The notes under the pieces: model-generated
Databases searched by the model: none
What the model was told of the DNA's origin: nothing
The model's input: the letters and a program-made list of their open reading frames with translations, nothing else
Program-made: the position numbers and the translations under genes
In this document: positions 8,348-16,893 of the stretch, piece after piece
How positions within the stretch are numbered: position 1 is the stretch's first letter
Layout of the letters: each line of letters begins with the position of its first letter
Origin: an uncultured delta proteobacterium
Lineage (GTDB): Bacteria; Desulfobacterota; Desulfovibrionia; Desulfovibrionales; Desulfovibrionaceae
Reading direction: 5' to 3'
Length of the DNA stretch: 64,000 bases
Assembly: GCA_903835685.1 (NCBI GenBank)
Contig: CAILNX010000037.1
Coordinates: forward strand, 62,001 to 126,000

Positions 8348-9116
8348 CAAGCTGGGACGTTCCTTTCCAAGTGTTGATGATCCTGGCGACGTCCACCACG
8401 CCCTTGGCCGCCGGTGAGGCCGGGGCCAAGTGGCAGAAGGGGGCCTGGCGGATCACCGAGTCCCGGACGCTCTTGTCCTGGGGGATGAAGCCGGCGAAAT
8501 CCAGGGAGACCCCGTTCAAAAAATGGTCGCAGGCCATGTGCAGCTTCTTGAAAATCTCCTTGGCCGCCTTTTCGCTCGGGGCCATGTTGATGAGCACCCG
8601 GAAGCGATCCACACCGTGCTTTATTTTCAGCACTTTGACCAGCGCATAGGCGTCGGTCAGGGAGGTGGGCTCGGTGGTCACCACCAGGAGCCGCTCCTGG
8701 GCCGCGATGTTGAAATACAGGACATTATCGTTGATTCCGGCTCCGGTGTCCACGATAAGATAGTCCAGTTCCGCTTCCAGTCCGTCCATGGCCTCCAGGA
8801 GGTCCAGCTTCTGGCCCGTGGACAGACTGGCCATGTCGCTCACCCCGGAGGAGGCGGGCAGGATGGAGAACCCGTAGGGCGTCTCGCACAGGACCTGGCG
8901 CAGGGTCACTCCCTCGTTGAACAGATGGAAGAGGTTCAGCTTGGGGGCCAGGCCGAGCAGCACGTCCACATTGGCCAGCCCCAGGTCGGCGTCCAAAAGG
9001 ACCACCTTTTTGCCTTGCTTGGCCAGGCTGTAGGCCAGGTTCACGGACAAATTGGTCTTGCCCACCCCACCCTTGCCCGAGGTGACTGAGAATACCATGG
9101 GGGAATCGAAGGTCAT
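8289..9116 (-). CDS. flhG: flagellar number regulator FlhG (FleN/YlxH, MinD-like ATPase)
   Basis: A 275-residue MinD/ParA-type ATPase. It has the deviant Walker A SGKGGVGKTNLSVNLA near residue 13, the LLDADLGLANVDVLLG block, the DYLIVDTGAGINDN Walker B/switch region and a C-terminal amphipathic stretch. FlhG works with FlhF to set flagellar number and position, and in some bacteria restrains flagellar gene expression. It lies 42 bases after flhF and overlaps fliA by 59 bases, the usual flhF-flhG-fliA order. Unlike many FlhG proteins it lacks the N-terminal DQAxxLR FlhF-activating helix before the P-loop: only about seven residues precede the first strand, so either the helix is missing or the start is further upstream. 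Confidence 0.93.
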   Translation of the reverse strand: MTFDSPMVFSVTSGKGGVGKTNLSVNLAYSLAKQGKKVVLLDADLGLANVDVLLGLAPKLNLFHLFNEGVTLRQVLCETPYGFSILPASSGVSDMASLSTGQKLDLLEAMDGLEAELDYLIVDTGAGINDNVLYFNIAAQERLLVVTTEPTSLTDAYALVKVLKIKHGVDRFRVLINMAPSEKAAKEIFKKLHMACDHFLNGVSLDFAGFIPQDKSVRDSVIRQAPFCHLAPASPAAKGVVDVARIINTWKGTSQLDGNIKFFWKKLLFQDRAVA

Positions 9117-9158
9117 GATCGCATGCGTCCCTTGTTTTGAAAGGTTGGGCGCGTCGTT

Positions 9159-10220
9159 CTACGCAGCCACGGGCAACTGGTGCTTGAAGATGAGTCGCCA
9201 CATGGTCTCGGCCTGGGCCGGGGCGAAACTCTGTTTGAGCCCGGCCCCGAAGGACAGGGCCGACACCGGCAGACCGCTCTGCGCAGCCACGTTGATCACC
9301 GCGCCGAAACTACAAGCTTCGTCGAGTTTCGTCCAGACGATACTTTTCACGGCTGGGGCCGCGTAGGCCTCCAGGAACTTCTTGTACTGGGCCGAGGCGA
9401 AATGGGGGGAAAGAATCAGGTGCGCGGCCGTGTCCGAGTGCCCGTTGACCCCCATGGTCGAGAGCCGGTCGTGCAGGGTGGCGCTGGCCGGGAGCCCGGG
9501 CAGGTCGATGTAGATCCTGTCAAAATTATGGCCCTCGCCCTTGAGGGCCGCGAAGTCCTCGGGACCGGCGATGTCCCTGAAGGCCAGGCCTGAGAGCTCG
9601 GCGTAGTGCTTGAGCACCATGCGGCTCTTGCCCTGGCCGTTGTCGGCCGAGGCCAGGCAGACCCGGAACTTGGGGTCGGCCTTCTTGTCCGCTAGGGCCA
9701 GGCGGATGAGCATGGAGGTCTTGCCCGCGCCGTAAGGGCCGCAGAACAGGTGGTATTTCTGGGACCAGGAGCGGGTGCCCCACCCTTTCAGCGGGACCAC
9801 GGGCTCCAGGGCCTGGAGGATGGACAGTCCGGCGTCTTCCCGCAGTTCCCGGAACAGGGCCAGGATGATCTTGGTGTCCACGCCCTCGCGCTCCAGGTAT
9901 TCCAGGGCCAGGCGCTGCCGGGGCGAGAGCATGTCCAGGTTCATCTGGGGTTTGATGAGCGACATGAGGCAGTCTTTGATCTCGCTCCACTCGTGCTGCC
10001 AGCGCGCGCCGCTGGGCGGCTGGGGCATGAGGTCCTCGGTCCTGGACAGGGCGCTTGCGGCCGCGGGCTTGGGCTCCACTGCGGCCATGACCTCGCAGAC
10101 CTTGACCCCGTTCTCGGTCAGGGTGCGGTTGCCCAGGATGATGGCCTCCTCGCCCAGTTCGGCCTTGACCTGGGCGAATACCACGGCGGGATTCGGTCCT
10201 CGATACGTCTTTACGTGCAT
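9159..10220 (-). CDS. flhF: flagellar biosynthesis GTPase FlhF
   Basis: A 353-residue SRP-type GTPase. The N-terminal B domain begins MHVKTYRGPNPAVVFAQVK, typical of FlhF. A helical N domain follows, then the G domain with P-loop GPYGAGKTSMLIRLAL, a YIDLPGLP G3-like element in place of the usual DTAG, and the TKLDEACSFG G4 motif. FlhF marks the site of flagellar assembly and recruits early basal-body parts at the membrane. It starts four bases after the flhA stop and precedes flhG. Several G elements look degenerate relative to Ffh/FtsY: DLPG replaces DTAGR, and the usual TTVAKLA is SMLIRLA. GTP hydrolysis may therefore differ, although the family assignment is safe. Confidence 0.93.
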   Translation of the reverse strand: MHVKTYRGPNPAVVFAQVKAELGEEAIILGNRTLTENGVKVCEVMAAVEPKPAAASALSRTEDLMPQPPSGARWQHEWSEIKDCLMSLIKPQMNLDMLSPRQRLALEYLEREGVDTKIILALFRELREDAGLSILQALEPVVPLKGWGTRSWSQKYHLFCGPYGAGKTSMLIRLALADKKADPKFRVCLASADNGQGKSRMVLKHYAELSGLAFRDIAGPEDFAALKGEGHNFDRIYIDLPGLPASATLHDRLSTMGVNGHSDTAAHLILSPHFASAQYKKFLEAYAAPAVKSIVWTKLDEACSFGAVINVAAQSGLPVSALSFGAGLKQSFAPAQAETMWRLIFKHQLPVAA

Positions 10221-10223
10221 GGG

Positions 10224-12329
10224 TTATCTCACTTCCACGGTTCCAATGGACTGAATCTTCAAATCCGCGGCAATTTCGGCCTGGGAGATCACCGGCAGGG
10301 TCGGGATGAAGCGGGTGATGAGCTGGGCCAGATGGGAGCGCAAATTGGGGCTGACCAGGAGCACGGGCTGGCCGTCGGGCACCACGGCCGCCTCCATGGT
10401 GGTGTTGATGGCCCGGATGAGCAGTTGGGCCTGGCCGGGCTCCAGCGCCAGGTAGGCCCCCCGGTCGGTCTGGCGCACGCCCTCGGCCAGGATGGTCTCC
10501 ACCGCCGGGGCCAGGGTCAGGATGGAGAGCATGCCGCCCGAGCCCAGGTAGGGCTTTAAGATGGTGCGGCCGAGCTTGGCCCGCACGTATTCCGTGAGCT
10601 GGGTGGTGTCCGCCACGCTGGGGCCGTAGTCGGCCAGGGTCTCCACGATGGACATGATGTCCCGGATGGACACCCCTTCCAGGAGCAGGTTCTGGAGGAC
10701 CTTCTGCACCTGCCCCAGGCTGAGTACATTGGGGATCAAGTCGTCGATGGCCTTGGGCGCACGTTCTTTCAGCCCGTCGAGCAGGTTCTGGACCTCCTGG
10801 CGGCCCAGGAATTCGTGCAGGTTGCGCCTGAAAATCTCGGTGATGTGGGTGGCGATGACCGTGGAGGGGTCCACCACGGTGTACCCGGCCAGCATGGCCT
10901 CTTCTTTCTGGGCCTCGGGAATCCACAGGGCCGGGAGGTTGAAGGCTGGCTCCACGGTGTCCACGCCCTGGATGCGGTGCTTGGCGTCGCCGGGGTCCAT
11001 GGCCAGGTAGTGGTCGATGAGGATCTCGGCCCGGGCCAGGGGGTTGCCCTTGATGAGCAGCCGGTATTCGCCGGGCTTGAGCTCCAGGTTGTCCCGCAAA
11101 TGCAGGGAGGGGATGATCACGCCCATGTCCAGGGCGAACTGGCGGCGGATGGAGCGGATGCGGGCCAGGAGGTTGCCGTTCTGGTCCTCGTCCACCAGGG
11201 GGATGAGCCCGTAGCCCACTTCCAGTTCGAGCTGATCGAGCGGCAGGAGTTGCTTGACCTCTTCGGGAGTGTCCATGCCCTGGGTCTCGGACTTCTTGGT
11301 CGGCTCCTTGACCTTGGCTTCCAGCTCGTCGCGGAAGCGCTGGGCCATGCGGGACACTGCGTACACGATCGCGGCCAGGGTCAGGAAGGGCAGGCCGGGC
11401 ATGCCCGGCACGATGCCGAAAAGCACCAGGATGCCGGAGACCAGGCGCAGGGCCCGGGGGTGGAAGGTGAGCTGTCCCAGGAATTCCTCGCCCATCTTGG
11501 CCTCGGCAGCGGCGCGGGATACGATGATGCCCGCGGCCGTGGAGATGATCAGCGAGGGGATGGTGGCCACCAGACCGTCGCCGATGGTCAAGAGGGTGTA
11601 GGTTTTCAGGGCGTCCATCCAGGTCATGTCCTTCTGGAGGGTCCCGATGAGGATGCCGCCCGCGAAGTTGACCATGTTGATGAGCATGCCGGCTTTCACG
11701 TCCCCCTGGACGAACTTGCCCGCGCCGTCCATGGCCCCGTAGAAGTCGGCCTCCTTGCGGATGAGCTCGCGCTGGCGGCGGGCCTGGTTCTCGTCCAGGA
11801 GCCCGGAGTTCAAATCCGCCTCGATGGCCATCTGCTTGCCGGGCATGGCGTCCAGGGTGAAGCGGGCGGCCACCTCGGCGATACGCGTGGTGCCTGCCAC
11901 GATGACCACTTTGTTCAGGATGAACAGGATGAGAAAGATGACCACGCCGATGATGTAGTTGCCGCCGACCACAAACTCGCCGAAGCTCTTGATGACCTGC
12001 CCGGCCGCGCCCGTGCCCTCGTCTCCGTGCAAGAGGATCATGCGGGTGGAGGCCACGTTCAAGGAGAGCCGCAGCATGGTGGTGATGAGCAAAAGCGAGG
12101 GGAAGATGGAGAACTCCATCGGCGATTCCATGAACATGGTGGTGATGAGCACCACCAGGCTGGTGGCGATGCTCACCGTGAGCATGAAGTCGATGCAGAT
12201 GGTGGGCAGGGGGATGATCATGAAGAACAGGATGAGCACCACGCCGCTGGCCAGCATGATGTCGCCCTGCTTGGCGAATCGCGAGTAATCTATGTGCAGG
12301 GCCGCGGAATCGAGCGGGTTCTTCGCCAT
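10224..12329 (-). CDS. flhA: flagellar type III export protein FlhA
   Basis: A 701-residue FHIPEP-family protein. The N-terminal half has about eight membrane helices and the family signature RLSLNVASTRMILLHG. The FHIPEP loop lies between membrane segments (RFTLDAMPGKQMAIEADLN, then a DFYGAMDGAGKFVQGD block). The C-terminal cytosolic half forms the ring that docks chaperone-substrate complexes. FlhA is the main component of the proton-driven export gate in the inner membrane. The length matches the family and the start has a standard MAKN sequence 47 bases after flhB. It is co-oriented and tightly packed with flhB upstream and flhF four bases downstream. Confidence 0.97.
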   Translation of the reverse strand: MAKNPLDSAALHIDYSRFAKQGDIMLASGVVLILFFMIIPLPTICIDFMLTVSIATSLVVLITTMFMESPMEFSIFPSLLLITTMLRLSLNVASTRMILLHGDEGTGAAGQVIKSFGEFVVGGNYIIGVVIFLILFILNKVVIVAGTTRIAEVAARFTLDAMPGKQMAIEADLNSGLLDENQARRQRELIRKEADFYGAMDGAGKFVQGDVKAGMLINMVNFAGGILIGTLQKDMTWMDALKTYTLLTIGDGLVATIPSLIISTAAGIIVSRAAAEAKMGEEFLGQLTFHPRALRLVSGILVLFGIVPGMPGLPFLTLAAIVYAVSRMAQRFRDELEAKVKEPTKKSETQGMDTPEEVKQLLPLDQLELEVGYGLIPLVDEDQNGNLLARIRSIRRQFALDMGVIIPSLHLRDNLELKPGEYRLLIKGNPLARAEILIDHYLAMDPGDAKHRIQGVDTVEPAFNLPALWIPEAQKEEAMLAGYTVVDPSTVIATHITEIFRRNLHEFLGRQEVQNLLDGLKERAPKAIDDLIPNVLSLGQVQKVLQNLLLEGVSIRDIMSIVETLADYGPSVADTTQLTEYVRAKLGRTILKPYLGSGGMLSILTLAPAVETILAEGVRQTDRGAYLALEPGQAQLLIRAINTTMEAAVVPDGQPVLLVSPNLRSHLAQLITRFIPTLPVISQAEIAADLKIQSIGTVEVR

Positions 12330-12376
12330 GTTTTTGACACTCCCCTGGTTGGGCCGTGGGTGGTTTTAAGGCTCGG

Positions 12377-13450
12377 CTATTTCTGGTACTTGCCCTTGAA
12401 CTTGTTCAGTTTCGCCAGAATGGAGGCGACCGCCTGATAGAGTTCTTCGGGAATGGTATCGCCGACCTCGACCTGCTTATACAAAGCCTGTGCCAGGGGC
12501 TTGTCCTCACGGATGGGAATGTCGTTTTTCATCGCGATTTCTTTGATCTTGAAGGCCAGGTGGCCCGCGCCCTTGGCCAGGACCAGGGGGGCCGGGGCCT
12601 GGATGGGGTCGTATTGCAGGGCGATGGCCAGATGGGTGGGGTTGGTGATGACCACGTCGGCCTTGGGCACGTTCTGGATCATGCGCTTGGCGATGGACTG
12701 GAGCATCTTCTGCTTCTGCTTGCTCTTGATGGTCGGATCGCCTTCGGCCTGGCGGCGCTCGTCCTTGACCTCCTCCTTGGTCATCTTGAGTTGTTCACCA
12801 TAGTCCCAGCGCGTGTACCACAGGTCCGCGGCCGCGATGAGCAGCATGGGCACCAGGGCGTAGGTGACCATCTTGGCCGCCACGCTTAAGATGTACACGG
12901 CCAGGGTGTGGGCGTCGTGATAGAAGAGCGGGGGCAGGTTGCCCATCTCCTGCTTGATGACCATGTAGGGGGCCACGGCCACGGCAGCGGCCTGGAGCAG
13001 GCTGCGGCCCATGCGCACCAGGGCCTTGGGGTCGAGCATGAGCCGTTTGAGCCCGGCCATGACGTTGAACACCCGGCCCCAGTCGAAATTCATGGTCTCA
13101 AAGGTCCACAGGGCGCCCACCTGCCAGCGCAGGATGGCGTAGGAGGCTGCGGCCACGATGAAGAGGACCGGCAGGGTCAGGATGGCCATCTTGTACATGC
13201 ACCACACGAAGAGGGCCAGGACCGACTCCGTATTGACCGTAAAGGTCGAGGATTCCTTGAAGATGCGGGTGAAGATGTCGTGGAACTGCTCGTAGTAGGA
13301 CTTCATCACCAGGCGCATGGCGATGAGCCCGGCCAGAAGGACCACGGTCTTGCCCATCTCCGCGCCCTTGGCCACGGACCCCTTTTCCCGGGCCTTGCTC
13401 ACCCGTTTTTGGGTGGCGTTCTCTGTTCTACTCGGATCTTCTTGGGGCAT
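12377..13450 (-). CDS. flhB: flagellar type III export switch protein FlhB
   Basis: A 357-residue FlhB with an N-terminal basic segment (RTENATQKRVSKAREKG), four membrane helices, and the cytoplasmic domain with the autocleavage site in VVITNPTHLAIAL (cleavage between N and P in NPTH). The C-terminal domain sets the change from rod/hook to filament export. The sequence TKEEVKDERRQAEGDP, which lies in the linker helix before the cleavage domain, is also strongly typical. It lies 21 bases after fliR and 47 bases before flhA in the leftward export operon. All features of an active protein are present. Confidence 0.96.
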   Translation of the reverse strand: MPQEDPSRTENATQKRVSKAREKGSVAKGAEMGKTVVLLAGLIAMRLVMKSYYEQFHDIFTRIFKESSTFTVNTESVLALFVWCMYKMAILTLPVLFIVAAASYAILRWQVGALWTFETMNFDWGRVFNVMAGLKRLMLDPKALVRMGRSLLQAAAVAVAPYMVIKQEMGNLPPLFYHDAHTLAVYILSVAAKMVTYALVPMLLIAAADLWYTRWDYGEQLKMTKEEVKDERRQAEGDPTIKSKQKQKMLQSIAKRMIQNVPKADVVITNPTHLAIALQYDPIQAPAPLVLAKGAGHLAFKIKEIAMKNDIPIREDKPLAQALYKQVEVGDTIPEELYQAVASILAKLNKFKGKYQK

Positions 13451-13471
13451 GGCGGGTCTCTCGGCTGTCCC

Positions 13472-14254
13472 TTATTGCATCGCGGCCTGGAACATGTGCA
13501 CGAACAGCGCGTCCAGCCCGCCGATGTAGTGCTCCATGTACTGGGCCATGGTGGTGAACATCATGCCCAGGAAGAGGAAGCCCACGGCGGTCTTGACCGG
13601 AAAGCCCAGGGACAGGATGTTCATCTGGGGCGCGGCCTTGGACACCAGGGCCAGGGCCAGGTCCACGATGAACAGGGAGGCCAGGATGGGCGCGGCGATC
13701 TTCACGGCCAGCACGAAGATGTCCGCAGACAGGCCAAGGACCTGGTTGGCCAGGGCCGGGGAAACGAACATGCTCCCCGGGGGCACCAGCCGGAAGCTTT
13801 CGGCCAGGGCCTGGAGCAGGAACAGGTGCCCGTTCAAGTTCAAGAAGACCAGCAGGCTGGTCATGTACAAGAAGTGGGCGGTGACCGCCTCCTCGGTGCC
13901 GGTGATGGGGTCCAGGACATTGACCATGGTGAAACCCATGCCGAACCCGGCCAACTGGCCGCCGGTCTGGATGGCCGCGATGAGAAAGTCCACGGTCATA
14001 CCAATGACAAAGCCCATGGACACCTCGCCCAGAATGAGCAGGACAATGCCCAGGCCCCCGGAGGGAAAGGCCTGGCCGGGAAAGGAGAGCTTGGGCCACA
14101 GGGCCAGGGACAGGACCAGGACCATGGCCGCCTTGACCGGGGCAGGCAGGGATTGTCCCCCGAAAATCGGCAGAAAAAAGAGGATGATGCTTGTCCTGAA
14201 CAGGGTCAGGAGAAAGCTGAAGGTCTGGGCTGGATCAAAATGGAAAATATCCAT
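13472..14254 (-). CDS. fliR: flagellar type III export protein FliR
   Basis: A 260-residue polytopic membrane protein. It has the hydrophobic N-terminal FSFLLTLFRTSIILFFLPIF, repeated membrane spans, and the ALVSKAAPQMNILSLGFP block that is characteristic of FliR/SctT. FliR forms the export-gate channel with FliP and FliQ. I start at ATG 14254, which has AGGGA five to six bases upstream. A TTG at 14269 would add five residues. It is the first recognisable gene of this leftward operon; fliP, fliQ and the basal-body genes are elsewhere. The 160 bases upstream to the peptidase gene contain no clear sigma-54 or sigma-70 promoter. Confidence 0.95.
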   Translation of the reverse strand: MDIFHFDPAQTFSFLLTLFRTSIILFFLPIFGGQSLPAPVKAAMVLVLSLALWPKLSFPGQAFPSGGLGIVLLILGEVSMGFVIGMTVDFLIAAIQTGGQLAGFGMGFTMVNVLDPITGTEEAVTAHFLYMTSLLVFLNLNGHLFLLQALAESFRLVPPGSMFVSPALANQVLGLSADIFVLAVKIAAPILASLFIVDLALALVSKAAPQMNILSLGFPVKTAVGFLFLGMMFTTMAQYMEHYIGGLDALFVHMFQAAMQ

Positions 14255-14418
14255 GCGCGTCCCTAGCAAGAGCGATGCCGAGCAAAGGCCCAGGCCCCGG
14301 GCAGGACGAAAGACACCCCTGGCTGGGCCTTGGAGGCCTTGCCGGTAGTGTTGCGAGATTTTCTAGACTTTGTCCAGTGGTATCTTGGCCCTGGAGAAAG
14401 GGCCGGGAAAGGAGGCGG

Positions 14419-15333
14419 CTACCCGATGATGTAGCGCATGGGATTGACCGGCACGCCGCTCAAGCGCACTTCGTAATGCAGGTGCGGGCCGGTGGTGCGG
14501 CCCGTGGACCCCACCTCGCCGATCTGTTCGCCCCGGCCCACCATCTGCCCGACCTTGATCTTCACGGCCGCGTTCTTCATGTGCGAGTAGCGGGTGGTCA
14601 GGCCAAAGCCGTGGGAGATGATGACCGTCCAGCCAAAGGAGTCGTCCCATCCGGCGAAGATGGCCCGGCCCGGGGCCGGAGCCAGGACCGGAGTCCCGGC
14701 CAGGCAGGAGATGTCCACGCCCAGGTGCTCCTCCTCCTTGCCGGTGAACTGGGAGAGGCGCGGGCCGAATCCCGAACTGACCCAGCCATTGGCCGGAAGC
14801 ATGGAGGGCACGGCTTCCAGCACACCCTGGTTGGACTTGACCATCTGGAACAGCTCTTCCTGCCGGGCCTTTTCCATCTTGGCGTCCGAGGCCAACTGGG
14901 CCAGAAAGGCGTTCAGCTTGCGGGCCAGAAGCTCCTGGCGGTGAAAGGGCAGGTAGTTCTTGGCGAAGTCCGGTTCCGGACTGCCGCCCACGGCCGTGGG
15001 CCGGGCCTCGTCCTTGGGGGCTTTTAGGCTGATCATGTCCCGCAACCGGGCGTCGAACTCCGAAACCCGGGTCAGGTCCTTTTCCAGGCCCTGGAGCTTC
15101 TGGTGCAGGGACAAGAGCTGGATGTTCTGGTCCTGCACGGTTTTTTCCGAAATATTCAGGCTGCGTTCAACAGTGTTGAACTCACGGTAGTACTTGAACA
15201 GATAGACGTTCACCCCGAGCATGGCCGTGAGCACCAGGCCGATGGTGATGGGCAGCCAGCCGCGCAACTGAAGCTTGCGGCACTGGCCTTGGCGGTCCTT
15301 GAAGACCACGATGTGGTATTTGCGGAAAATCAT
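14419..15333 (-). CDS. membrane-anchored M23/LytM-family metallopeptidase
   Basis: A 304-residue protein: short cytosolic N-terminus, one membrane helix at about 28-50 (LPITIGLVLTAMLGVNVYLF), a periplasmic coiled-coil region at about 55-110, a linker, and a C-terminal LytM/M23 domain. The zinc site motifs are intact (EHLGVDISCLAGTPV and GPHLHYEV), so it may be an active endopeptidase on peptidoglycan cross-links rather than an EnvC-like activator. The coiled coil plus LytM layout resembles proteins that act in division, elongation or envelope remodelling. A candidate promoter with a palindrome over its -10 lies upstream (15397-15433). The flagellar operon starts beyond its 3' end, so it might also clear wall for flagellar assembly; that is inference. 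Confidence 0.88.
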   Translation of the reverse strand: MIFRKYHIVVFKDRQGQCRKLQLRGWLPITIGLVLTAMLGVNVYLFKYYREFNTVERSLNISEKTVQDQNIQLLSLHQKLQGLEKDLTRVSEFDARLRDMISLKAPKDEARPTAVGGSPEPDFAKNYLPFHRQELLARKLNAFLAQLASDAKMEKARQEELFQMVKSNQGVLEAVPSMLPANGWVSSGFGPRLSQFTGKEEEHLGVDISCLAGTPVLAPAPGRAIFAGWDDSFGWTVIISHGFGLTTRYSHMKNAAVKIKVGQMVGRGEQIGEVGSTGRTTGPHLHYEVRLSGVPVNPMRYIIG

Positions 15334-15396
15334 GCTATTTCGTGAGTTTCTCTAGCTTTTTTCTGGTTCTCGGTTCTGTTTTCATCAGAAAGACCT

Positions 15397-15433
15397 GTAG
15401 GGCTACCCTACCTGTGTTTTTACTTTGCGTCAA
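15397..15433 (-). promoter_or_regulatory. candidate promoter with overlapping palindrome upstream of the M23 peptidase gene
   Basis: On the minus strand, TTGACG (15433-15428) is followed after 17 bases by TAGGGT (15410-15405), a consensus-like -35 and a weak -10. The -10 lies inside a perfect inverted repeat GTAGGG-3-CCCTAC at 15397-15411 that would also cover the start point. A repressor site is a reasonable inference, but the element was found by eye only. Confidence 0.4.
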
Positions 15434-15507
15434 CCGGGGCCAGGCTGAAAATGGGTACTGGCTCCCAACAAGCCAAGATCATTGGTGATAGATACGAATT
15501 TTGAGAA

Positions 15508-16281
15508 TTATTTGGTGACCTCAATGGGCTGGTCGCCCTGGCTGGCCCCCTGGCCGCTCAAGACCATGCGTTCCAGGCCGTTGAAGATGTTCTTCTTGAT
15601 CTTCCGGTTCCCGGCCCAGCGGGTGGCCACCCAGTCGAAGATCTCGTTCCGTTTGGTGCGCCCGGCCGAGGGGCAGGGGTTGTCCCAGACCGGAAGCCCC
15701 CATTGCCGGGCCGCGGTCTTGATGGTGGATTTCTCCAGGAAGAGCAGGGGCCGCACCACCTGGAGGCGGCCTTTAAAAAAGGACTCGCTCGGTCCCATGG
15801 TGTCGGCCCGGCCGTTCTGGGTCAGGTTCATGAAAAAGGTGGAGACCAGGTCGTCGGCATTGTGCCCCAAGGCCAGATGGGTCAACCCGTAGGTCTCGCA
15901 CAGGGCGAAGAGGCGCTTGCGGCGCAGCATGCTGCAAAAGAAGCAGGGCGAGTTCTTGCGGTTTTCCGGGGAATGGGCCCGGGGGCCGATGTCGGTCAGC
16001 TCGGCGTGGGCGGCCAGGCCCCTGCTCGCGGCCCAGTCCAGCAGGGGCTGGTGGTCCTCTCCGAATCCGGCGTTCACGTGCAGGAGCATGAGCTCGATGT
16101 CAAAGGGCAGGATGGCCTTGCGGATGAGCAGGACCTGGGACAGGACGAAACTGTCCATGCCCCCGGAGGTGGCCACGCCGATGCGCGCCCCGGGCTGGAC
16201 CATGGCCGTGGTCTGCATGAGCCGACCGGCCGAGGCCACGCAGGTCTTCTGGGCAAAGGAGAGCTTGGCGAAACGGCCCAT
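15508..16281 (-). CDS. TtcA-family PP-loop tRNA 2-thiocytidine-type synthetase
   Basis: A 257-residue PP-loop ATPase. It has the N-terminal PP-loop ATSGGMDSFVL, a central PCFFCSMLRRKRLF segment with a CxxC, the LALGHNADDL motif that is the family adenylation signature, and a third cysteine in NPCPSAGR. TtcA uses three cysteines to hold a [4Fe-4S] cluster and thiolates C32 of certain tRNAs in the cytoplasm. The cluster ligands and ATP site all appear present, and length fits. It starts three bases after metW and belongs to the metX-metW-ttcA operon; sulfur chemistry is the shared theme. It could modify a different tRNA position, as the family has several branches. Confidence 0.85.
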   Translation of the reverse strand: MGRFAKLSFAQKTCVASAGRLMQTTAMVQPGARIGVATSGGMDSFVLSQVLLIRKAILPFDIELMLLHVNAGFGEDHQPLLDWAASRGLAAHAELTDIGPRAHSPENRKNSPCFFCSMLRRKRLFALCETYGLTHLALGHNADDLVSTFFMNLTQNGRADTMGPSESFFKGRLQVVRPLLFLEKSTIKTAARQWGLPVWDNPCPSAGRTKRNEIFDWVATRWAGNRKIKKNIFNGLERMVLSGQGASQGDQPIEVTK

Positions 16282-16284
16282 GCC

Positions 16285-16890
16285 TTAGGCCCCTCTGCTG
16301 CCGAGCAGGAAAATGCCGTAGGAGGAGAACAGGTTGGGCATAAAGGTCACTTCCTGGCCGGTGCTTTCGTGGTGGTGGGAGCGGATATCGACCTCCTTCT
16401 GGATGTGGAACCCGGACTGGGCGCAGAACCGTCTGAAATCCTTGATGCTGATCACCCGGATATTGGGGGTGTCGTGCCATTGGTAGGGCAGTTCTCGGGA
16501 CACGGGCGCGCGGCCGGTGAAAAAGAACTGGAGCCGGTGGCCCAGGACCCCGAAATTGGGGAAGCTGACGATGCCCAGGCGTCCCACCCGGAGCATCTCC
16601 CGGATGAGCCGGGCCGGGTCCGTGACCTGTTGCAGGGTCTGGCTCAAGACCACGAAGTCAAAGGCCTGGTCCGGGTAGTCCTCGATCTCCTCGTAGATGT
16701 CCCCGTGGATGATGGCCAGCCCCCGCTCGATGCCCTGCTTGGCCTTGGCCTCCTCCAGCTCGATGCCGGTGCCGCGCACGCCCTTTTCCTGGCGCAGGTG
16801 CGCCAGCAGCTCCCCGGACCCGCAGCCCAGGTCCAGGACCTTGGCCCCGGGGTCGATCCAGGAGGCGATGACCTGTAAATCGTAGCGCAT
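16285..16890 (-). CDS. metW: MetW-family methyltransferase-like protein
   Basis: A 201-residue class I methyltransferase fold with the SAM-binding VLDLGCGSGELLAHLR near residue 17 and the IELEEAKAKQGIERG acidic loop. The MetW signature blocks are present (FDFVVLSQTLQQVTDP, VSFPNFGVLGHRLQFFFTGR, LPYQWHDTPNIRVISIKDF). MetW is needed with MetX for homoserine acylation in several bacteria and appears to act as a partner rather than a classical methyltransferase. It starts three bases after the metX stop, and the ttcA-like gene starts three bases after it, so all three are one transcript. Confidence 0.95.
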   Translation of the reverse strand: MRYDLQVIASWIDPGAKVLDLGCGSGELLAHLRQEKGVRGTGIELEEAKAKQGIERGLAIIHGDIYEEIEDYPDQAFDFVVLSQTLQQVTDPARLIREMLRVGRLGIVSFPNFGVLGHRLQFFFTGRAPVSRELPYQWHDTPNIRVISIKDFRRFCAQSGFHIQKEVDIRSHHHESTGQEVTFMPNLFSSYGIFLLGSRGA

Positions 16891-16893
16891 GGC

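Noticed and set aside
14270-14418. A possible sigma-54 promoter before fliR.
   Set aside because: The GG and GC pairs are 11 rather than 10 bases apart and the surrounding consensus is poor.
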